A stretch of 63,278 nucleotides of DNA from Sedimentisphaerales bacterium. Lineage in GTDB: Bacteria; Planctomycetota; Phycisphaerae; Sedimentisphaerales; Anaerohalosphaeraceae. Location: NCBI GenBank assembly GCA_016926155.1, contig JAFGPC010000065.1, forward strand, positions 1 to 63,278. Reading direction: 5' to 3'. This document shows, one piece after another, positions 45,512 through 54,097 of the stretch (position 1 is the first letter of the stretch; every line of letters starts with the position of its first letter). The notes under the pieces are model-generated. The model saw only the letters and a list, made by a program, of their open reading frames with translations, was not told where the DNA came from and did no database searches. The position numbers and the translations under genes are program-made.

Positions 45512-46534
45512 TCAAGCAATAATATTATTTACAAGCCGTTTGCCGAGAATCGCATACCCCAGGACGCCCAGCAGCACAATTGCCGAGACATGCCCCCACC
45601 AGGGTGTAGCCATTTGATGCCAGTGAGACTGGACCGCCAGTCCCAGATCCGGAAAAACGAGATCCATTGCTAATCCGGCACCCAGTGCGCAACCGGCGAC
45701 GGTTATTAGATAAACAATAGCAGTGCGTGGGCCCAGTGTGGACCAGATCGTCATAAAACCGGCTGCATTGGTAGCAGGACCGGTCATCAAAAAGACCAAC
45801 GCGGCGCCTGGGCCGACCCCTTTGGCAATCAAGGCCACGGCCACCGGCACCGAAGCGGTTGCACAGACATACACCGGGATACCCACAATCATCATCGCCA
45901 GCATCGCCAGCAGGCCTGTCCCGAGTACATCCGTAAAGAAATCATCCGGCACAGCGGCCCCGATCAATGCGGCAAGCACCAGGCCGATCAGCATTGCCTT
46001 TCCGATATCCCTCGGCAAAGTTACAAATCCATGGTGAAAAATACGTACGATGCGAGGCGAAGATTCGGAATTGCTGTCTTCGTCAGAATCCTGATCGACA
46101 GATTCGACCTGTTGTCTATCTCGATCCACGAGTTCGACAAGTCCCCCACCAATCAAGCCCGTGATCAAAGCCACGAGCGGACGAACGATCATAAAAATCG
46201 GCCCCATCAGACTATAAGTTACTAAAATCGAATCAACTCCCGTTTGCGGTGTTGACAAGAGAAAGGCAATCGTGGAACCCTTACCGGCTCCGCTTTTTCG
46301 CAGTGACATCGAAACAGGAATCACTCCGCACGAACAAAGCGGCAGCGGCACTCCGAAGGCTGAGGCTTTTAGAAGCGGCCATAATCCTTTACCGCCCAGA
46401 TGACGTCGCACCAGTTGTGGAGAGATAAAAACTGACAAAAGCCCCGCAACCAGGAATCCAAACAATAGATACGGAGACATCTCCGCCAATGTCGCCCAGA
46501 AATCCGCTCCCAGATTTTTCAAAAAATCAATCAT
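45512..46534 (-). CDS. SO_0444/ArsP-like permease
   Basis: 340 residues, eight to ten membrane segments in two halves. The motif PLPLCSCGVIPVSMSLRKSG (about 60-80) and STPQTGVDSI are the signature of the permease family that includes Cu/Zn and organoarsenical exporters. The second half has a similar VYVCATASVPVAVALI plus GPATNAAGF. The central cytosolic loop is acidic and rich in Asp/Ser (about 135-160). It likely exports a metal or metalloid. AGCAGGGG before the ATG. Confidence 0.82.
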   Translation of the reverse strand: MIDFLKNLGADFWATLAEMSPYLLFGFLVAGLLSVFISPQLVRRHLGGKGLWPLLKASAFGVPLPLCSCGVIPVSMSLRKSGAGKGSTIAFLLSTPQTGVDSILVTYSLMGPIFMIVRPLVALITGLIGGGLVELVDRDRQQVESVDQDSDEDSNSESSPRIVRIFHHGFVTLPRDIGKAMLIGLVLAALIGAAVPDDFFTDVLGTGLLAMLAMMIVGIPVYVCATASVPVAVALIAKGVGPGAALVFLMTGPATNAAGFMTIWSTLGPRTAIVYLITVAGCALGAGLAMDLVFPDLGLAVQSHWHQMATPWWGHVSAIVLLGVLGYAILGKRLVNNIIA

Positions 46535-46650
46535 GAAATACCCCTGCTGTAGGATAAGATCAAACTTCCACCCTTGATCCTTCCTTTCTGTACTGATTTG
46601 GTGAGACTTGGTTCACATGGAAATATTGCATTTCCCTGTGGTTCGACGGA

Positions 46651-48201
46651 TCATGAATGGTGCAAAGATCGCCATTGACGTCCGTCCGACTCAATCAAAT
46701 GGTCGGCTTCGGGAAAGCTTTCACTCCCGGCCGAATAAGCATACAGCGGAAAGTCCTCGTGGGACCATACTTCCAGAATGGGATCGAGCAGTTGCCATGC
46801 AATCATCACATCATCCTGACGGGCGAACAAGGTCTGGTCTCCCAACATACAATCCAGCAAAAGACGCTGATAAGACTCGGGGGCTTCGGATCCAAAGAGA
46901 TCGCTATAATTGAAGTTCATATGCAGTGTGCTCATACAGGTCTTGGCCCCGGGACGTTTGGCCTGAAAACTGAGGTTGATGCCTTCATCCGGCTGGATTT
47001 TCAATACCAACACATTCGGCGGCATTTCCTCCAATCCAACCGAGGCGAACAAAGAATGCGGCACTTGTTTGAATTGGATGGCGATTTCCGTTCGCTTGGC
47101 GGCCAGACGTTTGCCCGTACGAAGATAAACCGGCACATCTTTCCAACGCCAGTTATCTACGAATATTTTTGCCGCCACAAATGTTTCTGTTTTTGAGTTT
47201 TTACTCACATCCTTCTCTTGCGTGTAGCCCTGCACTTTCACTCCATTGACTGAACCGGGGGCATACCGGGCCCGAACGATATCGCTGTTCCATGGTCCGG
47301 CGATCTGTAAAGGGCGAATGGACCGAAGGAGTTTGACTTTCTCATCCCGGATCGCCTCGGCATCGAAAGAAGACGGAGGCTCCATCATCGCAAGCGACAT
47401 CATCTGAAGCATGTGATTTTGAAACATGTCCCGCAATGCGCCGCTTTTGTCATAATAACCGGCCCGATGTTCCACTCCGACCGATTCGGCAATTGTGATC
47501 TGAATGTGATCGACATAATTGCGATTCCAGATCGGCTCAAAGATGGCGTTGGCGAAACGCAACATTAGAATATTCTGGACGGTCTCCTTACCCAGATAAT
47601 GATCAATGCGGTAAATCTGAGACTCATCAAAGTGACGACGAATCTTTCCATCCAGTTCCCTCGCGGAAACAAGATTGTGGCCAAACGGTTTTTCCACAAC
47701 CAGCCGAGGCGGATATTCACAGACATCCTTTCCGCACTGGTTCAGGCCCGAAGCGCCAAGCTGCTCGGTAATGCTACCATAAATCATCGGAGGCACTGAC
47801 AGATAGAAGATATGGCATTCCGATACGTTGTGCGTCTGATCCAGTTCGCCCAGCCGCTTTCGGATTGACGCGTAAAAAGCCGCATCGGTATAGTCCCCAG
47901 CGAGATAATAAAACGAAGACAAAAACCTGTCTATCGCATCAGGATCAATATCCCCCGTTTCGATCGATTCCCGAACCGTCTGGCGATACTGCTGCTCCGA
48001 AAATTCCGACCGACCGCTGCCGAGGAAATAAAAATGAGGCGACAGAAGATCCCGCCGAAACAAGTCGAAAAGACTACCCACTATTTTACGCCGGGCCAGA
48101 TCCCCGGAAGCCCCAAAAACCACCAGTCCACAAGGTCGACCCTGCGTTTCAGCGCACAGGATTTCCTCTCTGGAAATCGAAGGTTGAATCTCCGGTATCA
48201 C
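46651..48201 (-). CDS. zwf: glucose-6-phosphate 1-dehydrogenase
   Basis: 516 residues, the usual length. NADP-binding GASGDLARRK (about 30), the G6P-binding RIDHYLGKETVQN (about 197) and the structural FFAN-related segment are present. It makes NADPH and 6-phosphogluconolactone. Starts at a GTG with an AAGGAG site 37 nt after the rubredoxin stop, so it belongs to the oxygen-defence run and may provide reducing power for it. Confidence 0.95.
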   Translation of the reverse strand: MIPEIQPSISREEILCAETQGRPCGLVVFGASGDLARRKIVGSLFDLFRRDLLSPHFYFLGSGRSEFSEQQYRQTVRESIETGDIDPDAIDRFLSSFYYLAGDYTDAAFYASIRKRLGELDQTHNVSECHIFYLSVPPMIYGSITEQLGASGLNQCGKDVCEYPPRLVVEKPFGHNLVSARELDGKIRRHFDESQIYRIDHYLGKETVQNILMLRFANAIFEPIWNRNYVDHIQITIAESVGVEHRAGYYDKSGALRDMFQNHMLQMMSLAMMEPPSSFDAEAIRDEKVKLLRSIRPLQIAGPWNSDIVRARYAPGSVNGVKVQGYTQEKDVSKNSKTETFVAAKIFVDNWRWKDVPVYLRTGKRLAAKRTEIAIQFKQVPHSLFASVGLEEMPPNVLVLKIQPDEGINLSFQAKRPGAKTCMSTLHMNFNYSDLFGSEAPESYQRLLLDCMLGDQTLFARQDDVMIAWQLLDPILEVWSHEDFPLYAYSAGSESFPEADHLIESDGRQWRSLHHS

Positions 48202-48237
48202 ACCGGCTCCTTGTGGATTGGCGGCACGGTTGCCAAC

Positions 48238-48399
48238 TCAATCCATCGGCTCAAATTCGTCTTTACCGACGCCGCAATCCGGGCAGGTCCAATCATCCGG
48301 CAGGTTGTCAAACGAAGTACCCGGTTCGACTCCATTTTCAGGATCTCCCGCTTCCGGATCATATATGTACCCGCACATCAGACATCTGTACTTCTTCAC
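48238..48399 (-). CDS. rubredoxin
   Basis: 53 residues, starting at a GTG (48399) with AAAGGAG upstream. All iron ligands are visible: Cys6 and Cys9 in [13 protein letters not shown], Cys39 and Cys42 in [12 protein letters not shown]. It is a one-electron carrier for flavodiiron protein, superoxide reductase and rubrerythrin in anaerobes, matching the neighbouring genes. Confidence 0.95.
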   Translation of the reverse strand: MKKYRCLMCGYIYDPEAGDPENGVEPGTSFDNLPDDWTCPDCGVGKDEFEPMD

Positions 48400-48518
48400 A
48401 TTGTGCTCCTTTGAATTTGGCTTCCTTGGTGATATCCCTGTCTACTACAGACCCTAATGCAAACACACTCTGATTCTCGATTGCACTGCAGAGTTGTTTC
48501 GTGATAACGGAGAATCAA

Positions 48519-49013
48519 TCAGTTTCGCAATTTAACTAACTTGCCCTTCAGATCGGCCAGATGTCCAATCTCTTCTTTAATAATGACCTCGATCTTGTCC
48601 TGACCCGCCTTGGCAGGAACCATTTCCTTGATTCCGGTATAAAACGCCACCGAATCGGCCTCAGCCCGGACAGCGGCTTCCAGCACTTCTTCAATGCTCT
48701 CATTGCCCGTAAGCATTTCGGACGGACTTTTTTTACCCTCGGTACCGTGACTGTCGGCCATTGCCTGCAGGTACATCGCTGCCTGGCCTTGTGGATCGAA
48801 GATATTGTTTTCCTTTTCCGAAGTAGATAGATCCTTGCGCATCGCAGCGAAGGCGATCTTATGATTATCTTCCATAGCCGCCATAGTAAGGAACATTTTC
48901 TTCGTCGCATCATCCGGGGCATGTTCCGCCGCCTTGCGATAAAATGTTGCTCCCTGATGTTCTATTTCTTCGGCCATTTCAAATATTTCGTCTGCATTAA
49001 ATGTGATTGCCAT
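48519..49013 (-). CDS. ferritin-like/rubrerythrin-domain protein without rubredoxin domain
   Basis: 164 residues forming a four-helix ferritin-like bundle. Di-iron ligands: EIEHQGATFYRK (Glu-x2-His helix), MEDNHKIAF, RAEADSVAFY and IKEEIGHL with ExxH. The rubredoxin tail of classical rubrerythrin is missing. Probably peroxide- or oxygen-reducing. It begins 5 nt after the ferritin stop, in the oxygen-defence run. Confidence 0.85.
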   Translation of the reverse strand: MAITFNADEIFEMAEEIEHQGATFYRKAAEHAPDDATKKMFLTMAAMEDNHKIAFAAMRKDLSTSEKENNIFDPQGQAAMYLQAMADSHGTEGKKSPSEMLTGNESIEEVLEAAVRAEADSVAFYTGIKEMVPAKAGQDKIEVIIKEEIGHLADLKGKLVKLRN

Positions 49014-49018
49014 GCTCG

Positions 49019-49534
49019 TTAATCTCCTTCCGCTGCAGGGGGGGTAAAGGTTCGTTGTCCCAGTTCTTTATTCAATCCAAATAAGGCTTGGGGGTGATCC
49101 TTGATCCACTCTAACTGTCCAAGGATCGTATTTACATTATCTTCCTCTTCCACCTGTTCCGTAACAAACCACTGCAGAAAAATCTCGCTGGCATTGTCTT
49201 TTTCGTTACGAGCCAGATAGACCAGGTCATTAATCAGGCCGGTCACCTTCTGTTCGTGTTCGAGCGTGGCCTCCATGGCATCCAAGGGGGAATTCCAGGC
49301 GGTTTGAGGAGCCTCAATGGCCGTCAAGGTAACCGTGCCACCACGCTCCAGAATATAATCATAAAACTTCATGGCGTGGAATTGCTCTTCCTGGAACTGG
49401 ACGCACATCCAGTTGGCAAAACCCGACAGGTTTTTTGATTCGAACCATGCCGCCATGGAAAGATACAAATACGCAGAATACAGTTCCGCATTCACCTGCC
49501 CGTTTAGGGCTTTTTCCATTTTCTTTCCGATCAT
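49019..49534 (-). CDS. ftn: ferritin (non-haem)
   Basis: 171 residues from the ATG at 49534 (GGAAGGG 8 nt upstream; an in-frame extension to 49588 overlaps the superoxide reductase gene). Ferroxidase motif: NGQVNAELYSAYLYLSMAAW, EEQFHAMKFY, TEQVEEEDNV. It oxidises and stores Fe2+, limiting Fenton chemistry. Only 4 nt separate it from the superoxide reductase gene. Confidence 0.93.
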   Translation of the reverse strand: MIGKKMEKALNGQVNAELYSAYLYLSMAAWFESKNLSGFANWMCVQFQEEQFHAMKFYDYILERGGTVTLTAIEAPQTAWNSPLDAMEATLEHEQKVTGLINDLVYLARNEKDNASEIFLQWFVTEQVEEEDNVNTILGQLEWIKDHPQALFGLNKELGQRTFTPPAAEGD

Positions 49535-49538
49535 TGAA

Positions 49539-49913
49539 TTAACCCTTCCATAATCCATGTACATTACAATATTCCCGAGCGCTGACATTTTCGGCCGTCA
49601 CACAAAAAACCGCTTCGGCCGGTTTACCGGGTTCGAGGAATTGGAAATACGATTTACCGTCGGCCAGGAGTTCGATCCACTGAATGTAATGCTTCGGTTC
49701 CATCGGATGGGGGATTGAACCGACCTTGACCTTATATCCGCTGTCTGTTTTTTCAATCACCGGTACATGCTTTTCCGTCTTGGCATCGGCCGTTTTTTCC
49801 TCCAGCCGTTTCATAGACTGATTGCAGCATACCAGTTCCCCATCGCCGGCATTGAACACTTCTACAATGTTTCCACAAATCTCACACTTATACACTTCCA
49901 GTTTCTTTGCCAT
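49539..49913 (-). CDS. dfx: desulfoferrodoxin / superoxide reductase (2Fe type)
   Basis: 124 residues. N-terminal desulforedoxin domain with Cys10, Cys13, Cys29, Cys30 ([17 protein letters not shown]), and a C-terminal SOR domain with the His-rich [11 protein letters not shown] and the CNVHGLW motif (Cys-x2-His) forming the active iron site. It reduces superoxide to peroxide without making oxygen, using rubredoxin. AAAGGG upstream of the ATG. Confidence 0.96.
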   Translation of the reverse strand: MAKKLEVYKCEICGNIVEVFNAGDGELVCCNQSMKRLEEKTADAKTEKHVPVIEKTDSGYKVKVGSIPHPMEPKHYIQWIELLADGKSYFQFLEPGKPAEAVFCVTAENVSAREYCNVHGLWKG

Positions 49914-49964
49914 TATGTCTCCCTTTCCCTTTGACAGGTCTTCAACTTGTAATCCAACCTCCGT

Positions 49965-51146
49965 CTAGGCCGCCATTCCCGCATTTTTATGTTTTGCCAG
50001 AATGCGATCCGCCAGAGCATCCAGCTCCGTATAATTTTCATCATGGGCCAATCCTTTTACCACTACCGGCTCGAGGAATTCGGCCTTGAGCCCGGAAAGG
50101 ATCTGCTGCAACTGATCAGGCATCTTACCGGCCCATCCATACGATCCAATTACCGTGAGATATTTGGCCTTGGGCCGAAGAGCGTTTATCAATGTCGCCG
50201 CATAGGCCGCCATCGGATGCGGCCCCACCAACACTGTCGGCGAACCGATGACCACTGTTGCCGAATCCACAAGGCTCATCGCCAATTCTCCCAGGTCGGC
50301 ATGCGTCAGATCAAACCGCTCCACTTCAATTTCCCGTTCCATCAGGGCTTCCGTGAAGTGGTCTACCATCTTTCGGGTGCTTTCATGCATGGATACATAC
50401 GCCAACGTCACTTTATTACCCGGCTCAGCTTCAACCCATTCGTGATACGCATCGACGATCAACGCCGGTCGATTGTATACCGGACCATGGCTGGGAGCAA
50501 TCATCTCAATTTTCAAGTCAGCAAGCTTTTTCAGGTTGCCTGTAATCGCCGAACGGAACGGCATCATGATCTCAGCATAATACCGCTTGGCATCCTGCAG
50601 CACCTTCGCTTCATCCTGCACAAACAGATGGCTAGAGGCCAGATGGGAGCCGAAGAAATCACAGGAAAAGAGAATGCCGTCTTCCTGCAAAAACGTGCTC
50701 ATAGTTTCCGGCCAGTGGACCCACGGCGTATAGATAAACTGCAGGGTCTTATCGCCCAAGGACAGGATCTGACCGTCCTCGACGGTAATAAATCGATCCT
50801 CTTCGATATGAAGATGGTCGATCAGCATCTGCCTGCACTTGGGATTGGTTACCACTTTCGCCTCAGGATGCAAGAGCAGCATGTCGGGAATCGAACCGGA
50901 ATGATCCTGCTCGGCATGATTAGAAATAATGTAATCAATACGGTCGGCGCCGGTATCGATCAGGTGCGACATCAGATCTTCAGTTTTGCTGAAATCAACA
51001 GTATCAATCAGCGCGGATTTCTCGCTCCCTTTGATCAGGTAGGAATTATAAGTTGTACCATCCGGCAACGGAATTAATTCGTCAAAAAGACGCCGTTCCC
51101 AGTCGATAGCCCCGACGGAAAATACATTTGGTTTTAACTGTCGCAT
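49965..51146 (-). CDS. flavodiiron protein (oxygen/NO reductase)
   Basis: 393 residues. N-terminal beta-lactamase-like di-iron domain with the H-x-E-x-D-H pattern (NHAEQDHSGS) and further His ligands, then a flavodoxin domain (about 250-390) that begins VTLAYVSMHESTRKMV with GSPTVLVG. It reduces O2 to water (or NO to N2O) with electrons from rubredoxin. The start is near a possible PerR box at 51183-51199. Confidence 0.95.
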   Translation of the reverse strand: MRQLKPNVFSVGAIDWERRLFDELIPLPDGTTYNSYLIKGSEKSALIDTVDFSKTEDLMSHLIDTGADRIDYIISNHAEQDHSGSIPDMLLLHPEAKVVTNPKCRQMLIDHLHIEEDRFITVEDGQILSLGDKTLQFIYTPWVHWPETMSTFLQEDGILFSCDFFGSHLASSHLFVQDEAKVLQDAKRYYAEIMMPFRSAITGNLKKLADLKIEMIAPSHGPVYNRPALIVDAYHEWVEAEPGNKVTLAYVSMHESTRKMVDHFTEALMEREIEVERFDLTHADLGELAMSLVDSATVVIGSPTVLVGPHPMAAYAATLINALRPKAKYLTVIGSYGWAGKMPDQLQQILSGLKAEFLEPVVVKGLAHDENYTELDALADRILAKHKNAGMAA

Positions 51147-51182
51147 TGGATCGTTCCCGCTGCAATAACTTACGCATGCACT

Positions 51183-51199
51183 ATTACTATTTATAATAA
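51183..51199 (-). promoter_or_regulatory. possible Fur/PerR operator upstream of the flavodiiron gene
   Basis: TTACTAT-tt-ATAATAA, an imperfect 7-2-7 inverted repeat, overlaps the tpx stop codon and lies 37 nt from the flavodiiron start. It shares the 11-mer ATTACTATTTA with the palindrome upstream of perR (53013-53023). Confidence 0.4.
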
Positions 51200-51790
51200 G
51201 GCTTTTGCCGCCTTGATTGCCGCCTGGTAATCCGGCTCGGTGGTCACTTCCGGTACAATCTGCACATATTGAACTGTGCCGGCCTTATCCACTACCAGAA
51301 CAGCCCGAGCCAGCAGGCGTAATTCTTTAATCAGAAGGCCGTACGCCTTGCCGAAAGATGCATCGCGATGGTCCGACAGGGTCTGCACCTTATCCACACC
51401 CGCCGCACCACACCAGCGTGCCTGGGCAAACGGCAAATCCATACTGATTGTCAGGATCACGATATCTTCACCCAGTGCTGCCGCCTGTTCATTGAACGTC
51501 CGTGTTTGCGTATCGCACACAGGGGTGTCCAGAGAGGGCACAATGGAGAAAATCCGCACCTTGCCCGCCGAAGAAGAAAGCGTTACCGGAGAAAGATCGT
51601 TGGCCAGCACCGTAAAATCGGGGGCCTTCCGGCCTACTTTGATATCCGGACCGATCAGCGTCAATGGCCCGCCTTTAAAGGTGACCACGCCGCTTCGTTC
51701 CACTGCTTTGTCCGTCATTTCAGGACTCCTTTCACAACCCGCAAAGCATAACAACAATGTTGCCAGGATAAATTTGAAATTAATTCTCAT
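51191..51790 (-). CDS. tpx: lipoprotein-type thiol peroxidase
   Basis: 199 residues. The Tpx core (VTFKGGPLTLIG, AP DFT-like, peroxidatic Cys92 in SLDTPVCDTQTR, resolving Cys127 in ARWCGAAG) is complete. It carries an added N-terminal lipoprotein signal (LLLCFAGC, lipid Cys19), which is unusual: most Tpx are cytosolic, while this one would sit in the membrane facing the periplasm. Reduces peroxides. Confidence 0.93.
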   Translation of the reverse strand: MRINFKFILATLLLCFAGCERSPEMTDKAVERSGVVTFKGGPLTLIGPDIKVGRKAPDFTVLANDLSPVTLSSSAGKVRIFSIVPSLDTPVCDTQTRTFNEQAAALGEDIVILTISMDLPFAQARWCGAAGVDKVQTLSDHRDASFGKAYGLLIKELRLLARAVLVVDKAGTVQYVQIVPEVTTEPDYQAAIKAAKALL

Positions 51791-51837
51791 TTTTAAAACT
51801 CCTGACCGCTCCGGGGTATTTCCTACGATTTCAGAGA

Positions 51838-52410
51838 TTAGAAGTTCGTTGCTTCCAGTTCAAAATAGGCCTGTGGATGCGTACATGCCGGACATACCTT
51901 CGGAGCGGTGGGCCCTTCATGCACGTATCCGCACTTGCGGCACACCCAGCGGACAGGTTGGTCTTTCTTGAACACAGATCCGTCAACTACGTTCTTATCC
52001 AGCGCCAGATAGCGATCACGGTGCCGGGCTTCTGCAACGGCAATGCTGCGGAACAGTCCGGCGATTTCCTTGAATCCTTCCTGGTCGGCAACGTTGGCAA
52101 ACTCCGGATACATTTCGGTTGTTTCATAATTCTCCCCGGCGGCGGCATGCTTCAAATTGTCACTGGTCGAACCGATTACACCGGCCGGAAACGCCGCCGA
52201 AATCTCCACCTCGCCGCCTTCCAGATACTTGAACAGCCGCTTGGCATGCTGACGTTCCTGGTCGGCCGTCTCCTCAAAAATAGCGGCAATCTGCTCATAC
52301 CCCTCTTTTTTGGCAGTAGCCGCAGCGAAAGTATAACGGTTGCGAGCCTGTGATTCCCCTGCAAATGCCGTCAATAAATTCTTCTCTGTCTGTGTTCCCT
52401 TCAGTCCCAT
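51838..52410 (-). CDS. rbr: rubrerythrin
   Basis: 190 residues. Ferritin-like di-iron domain (about 8-145, with EETADQERQHAKRLF, RSIAVAEARHRDRY) followed by a rubredoxin-like domain with CRKCGYVHEG and CPACTHP. It reduces hydrogen peroxide in the cytosol with electrons from the rubredoxin domain. Second gene of the perR run. Confidence 0.95.
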   Translation of the reverse strand: MGLKGTQTEKNLLTAFAGESQARNRYTFAAATAKKEGYEQIAAIFEETADQERQHAKRLFKYLEGGEVEISAAFPAGVIGSTSDNLKHAAAGENYETTEMYPEFANVADQEGFKEIAGLFRSIAVAEARHRDRYLALDKNVVDGSVFKKDQPVRWVCRKCGYVHEGPTAPKVCPACTHPQAYFELEATNF

Positions 52411-52457
52411 TCGTTCACCTTTCTTACATTTCCTACCATCTATCTATTTCCCGATTT

Positions 52458-52937
52458 TTATTGGGATACATTACCGATTTGGTCTGCTGAACATTGATCG
52501 CAATATCCTTCCAGACAGACCGTCTTGTGCATGACAATGAACCGCCCAACCAACGTATCGGGAACGGCGACATTGTCAAACGGGTCATGATGGAAGTCAA
52601 CGATTCTTTTGCACTTTATACATCGAAAATGCTGATGATCGGATAAATTCCCGTCAAAATGCCGGACATTGCCCGTCCCGGGCACCACAAAGGCCGCCCC
52701 GATCTCACACAGCGTATTGAGTGTGCGGTTGACCGTATCGAACGAGATATGCGGCATCTGACTGCGAACCTGTTGATAGACACTCTCGGCTGTGGGATGG
52801 TCCGTGGAATCGACTAAAGCACAAAATACAGCCTCCCGCTGGGGAGTGATCCGCAATCCGCTTTTCTGGCATTGTCGCCGGAAGTACTCCATTGGATCGG
52901 ACTCATGGCCATGTTCGTGTTTATCCTGGTTTTGCAT
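52458..52937 (-). CDS. perR: Fur-family regulator, PerR-like
   Basis: 159 residues. Winged helix (about 25-90, GLRITPQREAVFCALV, ISFDTVNRTLNTL) and C-terminal zinc/metal domain with CIKC and CDQC pairs. His-rich HDPF and N-terminal H-rich segments may bind a regulatory metal. Its position at the head of the oxygen-defence run fits PerR-type peroxide sensing by metal-catalysed oxidation; Fur function is not excluded. Confidence 0.8.
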   Translation of the reverse strand: MQNQDKHEHGHESDPMEYFRRQCQKSGLRITPQREAVFCALVDSTDHPTAESVYQQVRSQMPHISFDTVNRTLNTLCEIGAAFVVPGTGNVRHFDGNLSDHQHFRCIKCKRIVDFHHDPFDNVAVPDTLVGRFIVMHKTVCLEGYCDQCSADQIGNVSQ

Positions 52938-53326
52938 TCTAGGATTTCCTCAAACCGGATATCCATAACTCGAGCAAATATCGAATCATGGGCATTAACA
53001 AGAATAGTTTTAATTACTATTTAGTATGAAATACTATAAAGACGAACATAAAGATCAAGTGAAAATCTGAAAAAACACTACGAAAGACAAAAAAAGCGTG
53101 TAAGCCTTTATATTATAAGTTTTTATGGAAGTACAAAAGAATGGAAAATTGGTGATTCCAATATTGGGAGAAAAAGTATTCTTCTGTGAAAAAATTCTTG
53201 AAACCGATGGCTCCGGGTGGGATTATCGTGTTTTGGAGGATTGGATTTGAACTTTGGGAAGGTTCAGACGTCATAAAAAGGCGGTGAGGAAGAAACCAGA
53301 ACCATCAAACAGGAAAGGGGCTTCTT
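52938..53326. other. 389-nt intergenic region between divergent genes
   Basis: Very AT-rich. It holds the operator-like palindrome at 53013-53036 and, on the plus strand, a 41-codon open frame (53125-53250, starting MEVQKNGKLV and ending VLEDWI) with no ribosome site. I do not claim the small frame as a gene; it reads protein-like and might be a remnant. Confidence 0.5.
53013..53036 (-). promoter_or_regulatory. possible Fur/PerR operator upstream of perR
   Basis: TACTA-tt-TAGTA (53015-53026) overlaps TAGTAT-gaa-ATACTA (53022-53036), giving three half-sites about 7-9 bp apart, the pattern of overlapping Fur-type dimers. It lies in the AT-rich region upstream of the regulator, 76 nt before its start, in keeping with autoregulation. 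Confidence 0.5.
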
Positions 53327-53971
53327 ATGCGATTTTATCTGTTAACAGTGGGTATACTGGCAATGATGTCAGGCTTTCCGAAGATGCGGAGTTGGGATTT
53401 CGAAGAGATTCCGGAAGGAAAGGTCGCTCCCGGCTGGATCGTTGAGGCAACGGGCCAGGACAAGCCGACGGCTACCTGGCAGGTCACGAATGAAGCCGAT
53501 GCCCCGCTGGCCCCCGGCGTGCTGGCCCTGACAGCAACCAACCACACCCAACGCAGCGTGTTCAATCTCTGCTGGACCCGGGACTTCAGCTTTTATGAAG
53601 GCCAGATTGCTGTCTTCCTCAAGGCCCACTCCGGCAAAATTGACCAGGGCGGCGGGATCATCTGGCGGGTGCAGGACCGCAACAATTACTATATCTCCCG
53701 CTACAATCCGCTCGAAAAGAATGTAAGCACCTATTACGTCAAGGACGGCAAACGCGTGATGCTGGGCTATTCCGGCACGCTGGAGCTGGACGATGGCTGG
53801 CACCTGTTCAAGATCCGTCATCAGGGCGGCCGGATACGATCCTATGTCGACGGCAAGATGATGCTGATGGTCAACGCCGGCGACTACATCCCCGAACGCG
53901 GAGGTGTGGGACTGTGGACCAAGGCCGACGCCGCCACCTCATTCGACAACTTCACCGTCGTGCATGAATAA
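53327..53971 (+). CDS. secreted concanavalin-like (DUF1080-type) protein
   Basis: 214 residues, with a short hydrophobic N-terminus (MRFYLLTVGILAMM). A jelly-roll pattern runs throughout: SWDFEEIPEGKVAPGW, VFNLCWTRDFSFYEGQIAVF, IIWRVQDRNNYYISRYN, DGWHLFKIRHQGGRIRSYVDGK and GGVGLWTKADAATSFDNF. This matches DUF1080/3-keto-disaccharide hydrolase-type domains common in Planctomycetes. An AAGGGGC site precedes the ATG. Binding or hydrolysis of sugars is inferred. Confidence 0.75.
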   Translation: MRFYLLTVGILAMMSGFPKMRSWDFEEIPEGKVAPGWIVEATGQDKPTATWQVTNEADAPLAPGVLALTATNHTQRSVFNLCWTRDFSFYEGQIAVFLKAHSGKIDQGGGIIWRVQDRNNYYISRYNPLEKNVSTYYVKDGKRVMLGYSGTLELDDGWHLFKIRHQGGRIRSYVDGKMMLMVNAGDYIPERGGVGLWTKADAATSFDNFTVVHE

Positions 53972-54027
53972 TCCCCGATGAACTGATGGAAAAGAGTAAA
54001 AAAAGGTTGTGTATCCAAGAAAAAGGC

Positions 54028-54056
54028 TTGAAATTAATAGGATTGAGCAGGATTAT
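54028..54056 (+). promoter_or_regulatory. possible promoter of the HTH/HEPN pair
   Basis: TTGAAA (54028-54033) and GATTAT (54051-54056) at 17 bp spacing, in an AT-rich stretch. Confidence 0.4.
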
Positions 54057-54097
54057 CGTATTTGGATGTATCATAATATAAGAGCAGAGGTGCGAAA

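Noticed and set aside
53125-53250. 41-codon open frame upstream of the DUF1080-like gene
   Set aside because: No ribosome site and no homology I can recognise; reported only as part of the intergenic region.
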